DNA from: an uncultured Eggerthellaceae bacterium | GTDB taxonomy: Bacteria > Actinomycetota > Coriobacteriia > Coriobacteriales > Eggerthellaceae | Assembly (NCBI GenBank): GCA_946618265.1 | Contig: CAMOLA010000076.1 | Coordinates: 1 to 7,087, forward strand | DNA length: 7,087 nt | Direction: 5' to 3' | Shown here: one piece after another, positions 3,854 through 7,087 of the stretch | Layout: each line of letters begins with the position of its first letter | How positions within the stretch are numbered: position 1 is the stretch's first letter | Notes under the pieces: model-generated | What the model was told of the DNA's origin: nothing | The model's input: only the letters and a program-made list of their open reading frames with translations | The model's database searches: none | Program-made: the position numbers and the translations under genes

Positions 3854-5293
3854 TTACGCCTTTACTTTGACCTTCTTGCCGCAGTTCTTCTTAGTGAAGA
3901 TCTTCTTGTACTTCTTGGCATACTTCTTGTTGGCCTTCTTCTTGCCGACCTTCACCTTGACGGTCTTGACCTTCGAGCCCTTCAGGCTGCCCTTGACGGA
4001 CCTCTTCTTGAGCTTCTTCGATTTGACGATGAGGGTCTTGAGCTTCTTGGCGCCCTTGAAGGCCTTCTTGCCGACCTTCTTCACGTTCTTGCCGATCACG
4101 ACCGATTTGACCTTGTTCGCCTTGGCGAAGGCGCCCGACGCGATAGCCGTCACTTTGTACGTCTTGCCGCCCATCTTCACCGTCGCTGGGACGATGACCT
4201 TCTTGGCGTTCTTGGCCTTGACGAACGTGACAGTGCCGCCCGCGGCGCTCGTCACTTTGTAGGCCACGCCAGCGGTCTCATAGGTCTCGCCTTCCTCGGG
4301 CTGCACGACGGGGATGGCCTCGGTCTTGGCGGCGCCGCAGTCGGCACAGGTGAAGGTGCGCACGCCCTCGGCGCTGACCGTCGCCTCCTTCGTCACCTCG
4401 CCGTCGTCCCAGCTGTGCGCCGCCGTCTCGACATGGCGCGGATCATGCGCGCACGTGCGTTGGTGCTGCTCGCCGTCGAGCTCCTTCCATGCGCCCCAAT
4501 CGTGTCCGAGCTTCGCGGTTGGCCGCGCATAGCTTTCGCTGCAGTCCTTGCAGGTGAACAGGACCTGCCCCGCATCGGTGCACGATGGCTGTTTGATTAC
4601 CGTACCTTCCGATGCCGGCTGGTGCACGTGCGTGGAGCGGAAATAGACTGACCCTTGCTCGGCCGAGTTGTAGCCCGTCGCGTACAGCGTGCCGTTGTCG
4701 TACGCTGCAAGCGGGAAGAACGCCCCATGGTACGACGATGTGCGCTCGAAGGCGACCGGCTCGGTGCTGCCGTTGTGGATGATATGCGTGTCCTCGCCCG
4801 CAGTCGCCGACCCGATGATGGCCACGCCGTCCGGCACGGCCGCAATCGTGAAGTGACGGTGCGTCTTGTCGCCATAGGATGCGGTGTCGTAAGCCGAAAT
4901 TAGCGTGTCCCCGAGCGCTTTCTTGAGCCCGGCGGTCAGGTTCTCCGTGCGAATCGACTTCGCAGCAGAATCGTAGGTGCAGCGCAGCAGTGCGCCATAC
5001 CCGTCGATTTCCGGCCTGGGATCGTCGGTGTTCTGCGGCGCGTAGATGTAGAGCATGTTTCCGCACGAGCTTATCTTCGCATGCAGCATGTCGATGCCCT
5101 TGGGGAGGGAGCCGTCAAGCTTCGTGAACGTACCAGCATTCGGATCATAGAGCGCGAAATCGATGTTGACGCCGTCTTCGCCGCTCGCGTCGGCGCCTTC
5201 GACCTTCATTTCGGAATAGGTCCCCTCGACGAAGAGCAGTTTGCCATCTAGGGTGCCCAGATTGGTACTATGCGGCATGGCGTGCTCGTCCAT
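3854..5293 (-). CDS. BspA-like/beta-propeller surface protein, 5'-truncated
   Basis: A 479-residue C-terminal part of a cell-surface protein. Residues 1-222 have the short beta-strand rhythm of a kelch-type propeller (for example FALYDPNAGTFTKL at 46-59 and YDNGTLYATGY at 198-208). Residues 223-330 hold Cys/His/Trp repeats (LGHDWGAW, HSWDDG, paired Cys at 238/248/251 and 316/319) common in surface proteins of gut Actinobacteria and Firmicutes. Residues 338-450 are a Lys-rich leucine-rich repeat of the BspA/LRR_5 type (VTAIASGAFAKANKVKSVVI), and the tail KYKKIFTKKNCGKKVKVK is strongly basic. There is no signal peptide. The first ATG has only a GAGGAA-like site 9 nt upstream, and convincing coding sequence continues in frame above it to a TAA at 5420-5422. 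The gene is therefore probably a decayed remnant of an adhesin-like protein, or it uses an unseen start. Its role is inferred from domain style only. Confidence 0.72.
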   Translation of the reverse strand: MDEHAMPHSTNLGTLDGKLLFVEGTYSEMKVEGADASGEDGVNIDFALYDPNAGTFTKLDGSLPKGIDMLHAKISSCGNMLYIYAPQNTDDPRPEIDGYGALLRCTYDSAAKSIRTENLTAGLKKALGDTLISAYDTASYGDKTHRHFTIAAVPDGVAIIGSATAGEDTHIIHNGSTEPVAFERTSSYHGAFFPLAAYDNGTLYATGYNSAEQGSVYFRSTHVHQPASEGTVIKQPSCTDAGQVLFTCKDCSESYARPTAKLGHDWGAWKELDGEQHQRTCAHDPRHVETAAHSWDDGEVTKEATVSAEGVRTFTCADCGAAKTEAIPVVQPEEGETYETAGVAYKVTSAAGGTVTFVKAKNAKKVIVPATVKMGGKTYKVTAIASGAFAKANKVKSVVIGKNVKKVGKKAFKGAKKLKTLIVKSKKLKKRSVKGSLKGSKVKTVKVKVGKKKANKKYAKKYKKIFTKKNCGKKVKVKA

Positions 5294-5419
5294 CTTCCAG
5301 TCTTCCTCGGATTCGGCGTTGGACGCGCAGCTCCACAGGCGAATCCACTCTTTCGTCGTTGTTCCGATTTTACATAAGTCAATTTTTTTGGCATCGATAA
5401 TTGGCTTTTCGCGATTTCC
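5294..5419 (-). pseudogene. In-frame upstream remnant of the surface-protein gene without a start codon
   Basis: The 42 codons before ATG 5293 stay open and read like the same protein (AKKIDLCKIGTTTKEW, then ASNAESEEDWK), but contain no ATG, GTG or TTG. An in-frame TAA stands at 5420-5422. The 5' part, with its signal peptide, is missing or frameshifted. A run of seven T (A on the coding strand) at 5383-5389 is a possible slip site. Confidence 0.6.
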
Positions 5420-5428
5420 TTACATAAG
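5370..5428. repeat. Imperfect direct repeat, period 50 (TTACATAAG)
   Basis: TTACATAAG occurs at 5370-5378 and 5420-5428, each followed by an A/T-rich AAATTTTT-type stretch and GGC/GCC plus GAT. On the minus strand the copies read GKNLGLCK and AKKIDLCK, but in different frames. This suggests a duplicated coding segment followed by a frameshift. Confidence 0.5.
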
Positions 5429-5510
5429 CCCAAATTTTTGCCGATCTTCCCTGCCGAATCGTCGCACAGCCTCCGAAACGGTTGTACTGCTTGCTTCGTT
5501 TTGCTTCAAC

Positions 5511-5541
5511 CTGACAAGGACACCAACGAGGTGTCAGGTCG
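5511..5541. repeat. CTGACA/TGTCAGG repeat, copy C
   Basis: CTGACAAGGACACC (5511-5524), then AACGA, then GGTGTCAGG. It matches copy B at 2215 in both arms while the loop differs, so the stem is conserved and the loop is not. It lies upstream of the truncated surface-protein gene and downstream of the small membrane-protein gene. It could act as a 3' hairpin for the latter. Confidence 0.65.
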
Positions 5542-5574
5542 TTTTGCCTTTGTTTCCGGCCCCGTGCGCTTGGC

Positions 5575-5589
5575 CTGACAGGCGCGCCC
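5575..5589. repeat. CTGACA repeat, partial copy D
   Basis: CTGACAGGCGCGCC matches the left arm of copies A and B; the right arm is missing. It contains the GGCGCGCC palindrome. The rest of the 5420-5709 gap holds no supportable gene. Confidence 0.35.
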
Positions 5590-5709
5590 TGGTAATAGAA
5601 TATGCGGGAGAGAAGCAACGAAAAGGGAGGCGGCACCTGCGCAATGGGTCAGTCGGCGCCGAAGTTTTGCAAATCCCAAGCATCCGAGCAGACCCCCTTC
5701 GACCTGAGT

Positions 5710-6186
5710 TCATTCGGAGCCGGCGCGACCCAACAGGTTAAGCAGCAAGATTGCGCCGATCAAGACACCCAAGCTCGTCTCTCCCACCAGGATCGCGACG
5801 ATAGAAATGAAACCTATGTACACACTCGAAACCACATCGTAGACCCTTCCCGACGGAATCGCAGATTCGGGGGACGGCAGCGTCGACGGGTCAACCGACC
5901 TGCGCTTCTCGAGCCGCGAACCGCAAGCTAACCTGCCCACCGCACGATCCGCGCCCTCGACGCCCCGCCCACCCAGCTTGTTTGCCCGCACGGCCAGCCG
6001 ACGAGCTTTGCACCTATGTGCCGCACGTCCGTTGCAAACCGCCAAAAACGCACACGGCACCGCTATGAGCAGCCACAGCAGAATCTTCGGAGACACTTCC
6101 GAGAACAGTCCGGCCACCGAAAAGACCAGGAAAAACAACGCGCCAAGCGCACAAAGAACGCAACCAGCCACGTATTGGGCGTACAT
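5710..6186 (-). CDS. Small multi-spanning membrane protein of unknown function
   Basis: A 158-residue protein that I do not recognise. The start ATG 6186 has a perfect AGGAGG at 6195-6200 with 8-nt spacing. ATG 6222 would add 12 residues but has no ribosome site. Hydrophobic spans lie at about 6-28, 33-51, 115-135 and 138-153. The first pair is separated from the second by a basic, probably cytoplasmic region (54-111) rich in Arg, Gly and Ser, including RRLAVRANKLGGRG. The two-helix, basic linker, two-helix layout has no catalytic motif. The gene stands alone: hairpin repeats lie downstream (5511-5589) and an A/T-rich promoter region upstream (6259-6287). A regulatory or sensor-anchor role is possible but nothing visible supports it. 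Confidence 0.7.
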   Translation of the reverse strand: MYAQYVAGCVLCALGALFFLVFSVAGLFSEVSPKILLWLLIAVPCAFLAVCNGRAAHRCKARRLAVRANKLGGRGVEGADRAVGRLACGSRLEKRRSVDPSTLPSPESAIPSGRVYDVVSSVYIGFISIVAILVGETSLGVLIGAILLLNLLGRAGSE

Positions 6187-6194
6187 CCGCATCG

Positions 6195-6200
6195 CCTCCT
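6195..6200 (-). promoter_or_regulatory. Perfect Shine-Dalgarno AGGAGG for the small membrane protein
   Basis: AGGAGG on the minus strand, 8 nt before ATG 6186. It decides the start in favour of the shorter protein, because it lies inside the frame of the longer ATG 6222 version. Confidence 0.75.
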
Positions 6201-6258
6201 CTTTCTGCGGGACAAAGGCCATCTCGTATTAACAATATCTGCATCGATATGATTCTCG

Positions 6259-6287
6259 TCTATTTATTATATGTCAATGTAAATAGA
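6259..6287 (-). promoter_or_regulatory. A/T-rich promoter region with TCTATTTA/TAAATAGA inverted repeat
   Basis: On the minus strand TTGACA (6272-6277) directly abuts TATAAT (6266-6271). Both are perfect hexamers but cannot serve the same promoter; TTTCGA lies 18 bp upstream of TATAAT as a weak -35. Perfect 8-bp arms TCTATTTA (6259-6266) and TAAATAGA (6280-6287) flank the boxes, as an operator would. It probably drives the small membrane-protein gene. Confidence 0.45.
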
Positions 6288-6388
6288 AATCGAAAGGCTC
6301 TGCCCTGCGCATGTGCCAGCGGCTGACCCGAGTTAAACCCTGCTCGCGACCCTCGCAGTAACCTCGCTCGCAAGCTTCCTCGACAATG

Positions 6389-6441
6389 CGCTTCGCGTGC
6401 TATGGACCGGAAACGTGTTCCTGTCCATAGCACGCGAAGCG
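6389..6441. repeat. 53-bp near-perfect palindrome
   Basis: CGCTTCGCGTGCTATGGAC (6389-6407) pairs perfectly with GTCCATAGCACGCGAAGCG (6423-6441). After one C/T mismatch, GGAA (6409-6412) pairs with TTCC (6418-6421) around ACGTG. It has no T-run and lies in a gene-free region. It would form a very stable hairpin or cruciform. Confidence 0.88.
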
Positions 6442-6463
6442 AACAGGAGCACGCTTTCTGTTC
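6441..6463. repeat. GAACAG/CTGTTC hairpin, relative of the preceding palindrome
   Basis: GAACAG (6441-6446) and CTGTTC (6458-6463) abut the 53-bp palindrome. On the minus strand TATGAACAGAAAGCGTGCTC resembles TATGGACAGGAACACG of the neighbour. It looks like a diverged second copy of the same unit. Confidence 0.45.
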
Positions 6464-6467
6464 ATAA

Positions 6468-6650
6468 GGACGTCCACCCCCGGCCCTTGGCGAAGCCCCT
6501 GGTGGCACGGCCGGCTGTTCCACAAGGTCGGACCGAGGGGCTAATTAGACCCTTGTTTAGCCTTCTTCGGGAACGTCCGCCCTCGACCTTTGGCGAAGCC
6601 CCTGATGACGGAGCCGGCGGTTTCGCGGGGCTTGGGCGGAGGGGCTAATT
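6468..6650. repeat. Tandem repeat, two ~80-bp units with period 103
   Basis: Unit 1 (6468-6546) and unit 2 (6571-6650) share an ACGTCC start, TTGGCGAAGCCCCTG, GCCGGC and a GAGGGGCTAATT end, with scattered substitutions and one 1-bp indel. Within each unit AGCCCCT can pair with AGGGGCT, so each forms its own hairpin. No reading frame is conserved across both, given the indel. They may be non-coding RNA domains or mobile palindromic repeats. Confidence 0.7.
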
Positions 6651-6670
6651 GAGGTGTTAATTAGCCCCTC
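6639..6670. repeat. GAGGGGCTAATT / AATTAGCCCCTC inverted repeat
   Basis: Perfect 12-bp arms at 6639-6650 and 6659-6670 around an 8-nt loop (GAGGTGTT). The left arm is the end of tandem unit 2. CTAATTA-type sequences recur at 6541, 6645, 6659, 6750 and 6762. Confidence 0.75.
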
Positions 6671-6747
6671 GGCGATTGCGCGAGAAAGCGCCTTTGAGTA
6701 AAGCGCCAGCTCATGGGGCTGATCAAAAGCGAAGGGCGCGAGCGGGT

Positions 6748-6771
6748 CGCTAATTAGGGGGCTAATAAGCG
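6748..6771. repeat. CGCTAATTAG / CTAATAAGCG inverted repeat
   Basis: Arms at 6748-6757 and 6762-6771 match at 9 of 10 positions around GGGG. It is another member of the CTAATTAG hairpin series. From here to about 6980 I see no gene, only GC-rich sequence with weak hairpins. Confidence 0.5.
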
Positions 6772-6984
6772 CCCGGCCTAGCGCCCGACGGCCACTCCGA
6801 CGAACCGCCACGCCTGGCAGAAGGCGCGCCAGATGCGCCCCCGTTCACGCATTGGCGCCGCGATTATCGGTGCGCTCTAACAGTATGCCGCCCAAGACTT
6901 GCCGTTCGGCTCGAATAATCAACCACTCGACTCAACGCGAAATAGCATTGATCGCAAATAGCTTACGAAACGGGAGCAAAATCG

Positions 6985-7024
6985 CGTCTCGAAAGCCGTT
7001 TCCGCCCGGATTTCGAGACGTTTT
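6985..7024. terminator. Bidirectional intrinsic terminator candidate
   Basis: CGTCTCGAAA (6985-6994) and TTTCGAGACG (7011-7020) are perfect 10-bp arms with a 16-nt loop. TTTT follows on the plus strand; on the minus strand CGATTTTGC follows. It lies 18-20 nt past the putative minus-strand stop at 7043, as expected for that gene's terminator. The short T-runs make it moderate in strength. Confidence 0.65.
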
Positions 7025-7042
7025 GGGCATCCTTTACAACCT

Positions 7043-7087
7043 CTAAGGCGCAAGGCATGAAACGGGCACCACATAGACCCCATCATC
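7043..7087 (-). CDS. Possible C-terminal end of a minus-strand gene (enters from the right edge)
   Basis: Reading the minus strand from 7087, 14 codons (DDGVYVVPVSCLAP) lead to TAG at 7045-7043, just before the inverted-repeat terminator at 6985-7024. The fragment is too short to identify or to prove coding. The terminator spacing is the main support. Confidence 0.25.
   Translation of the reverse strand, partial: DDGVYVVPVSCLAP

Noticed and set aside
3723..4262. 179-codon plus-strand frame rich in Phe and Leu
   Set aside because: It looks like a membrane protein but is only the complement of the Lys-rich tail of the surface-protein gene (AAG/AAA codons read as CTT/TTT).
5602..5931. 109-codon plus-strand frame (MRERSNEKGG...)
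   Set aside because: The second half is antisense to the small membrane-protein gene and has shadow-frame composition. The first part alone has no support.
6260..7046. Protein genes, CRISPR array, tRNA or other classic RNA in the right-hand gap
   Set aside because: Open frames there cross palindromes and tandem units without conserved frame. The repeats lack CRISPR-like equal short spacers. I found no tRNA, RNase P or tmRNA signature by eye.

Overview
The window looks like chromosomal DNA of a GC-rich anaerobe of the Eggerthellaceae/Coriobacteriia type. This is inferred from gene content and style, not from a marker gene: a Tat-exported molybdopterin oxidoreductase, a small DUF4405-type cytochrome-like membrane protein, a BspA-like surface protein with Cys/His-rich repeats, GTG starts with GAGG-type ribosome sites, and hairpin repeats between genes.

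Layout from left to right. 1-494 (minus): N-terminal 164 residues of a Tat-targeted molybdopterin oxidoreductase. 495-972: divergent intergenic region with three inverted repeats and an aquaporin promoter. 973-1827 (plus): MIP-family channel of the aquaglyceroporin type, with a structured 3' UTR and an intrinsic terminator at 1951-1978. 1979-2398: a cluster of short repeats, including two copies of a 77-79 bp element with 17 bp terminal inverted repeats. 2399-3187 (minus; alternative start 3301): DUF4405-like haem-b-type membrane protein with a C-terminal four-cysteine cluster. 3188-3853: no further protein gene, but a promoter and a strong terminator bracket an RNA of about 105 nt. 3854-5293 (minus): beta-propeller/BspA-like surface protein that has lost its start and export signal. 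5420-5709: repeat-containing gap. 5710-6186 (minus): small hydrophobic protein of unknown function. 6187-7042: about 850 bp with no convincing gene, rich in hairpins and containing a tandem repeat with period 103. At the right edge a minus-strand gene may end at 7043.

The oxidoreductase and the DUF4405-like protein would both suit anaerobic respiration, but they are not adjacent and no common operon is visible. The most interesting signals are two. One is the orphan small-RNA unit at about 3540-3680, whose transcript carries two C-rich CCCTCC motifs complementary to Shine-Dalgarno sequences. The other is a GAC-N3-GTC motif that recurs at the small-RNA promoter, the aquaporin promoter and upstream of the DUF4405 gene, suggesting a common regulator. 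The rest of the window is single-gene transcription units separated by repeat-rich spacers.
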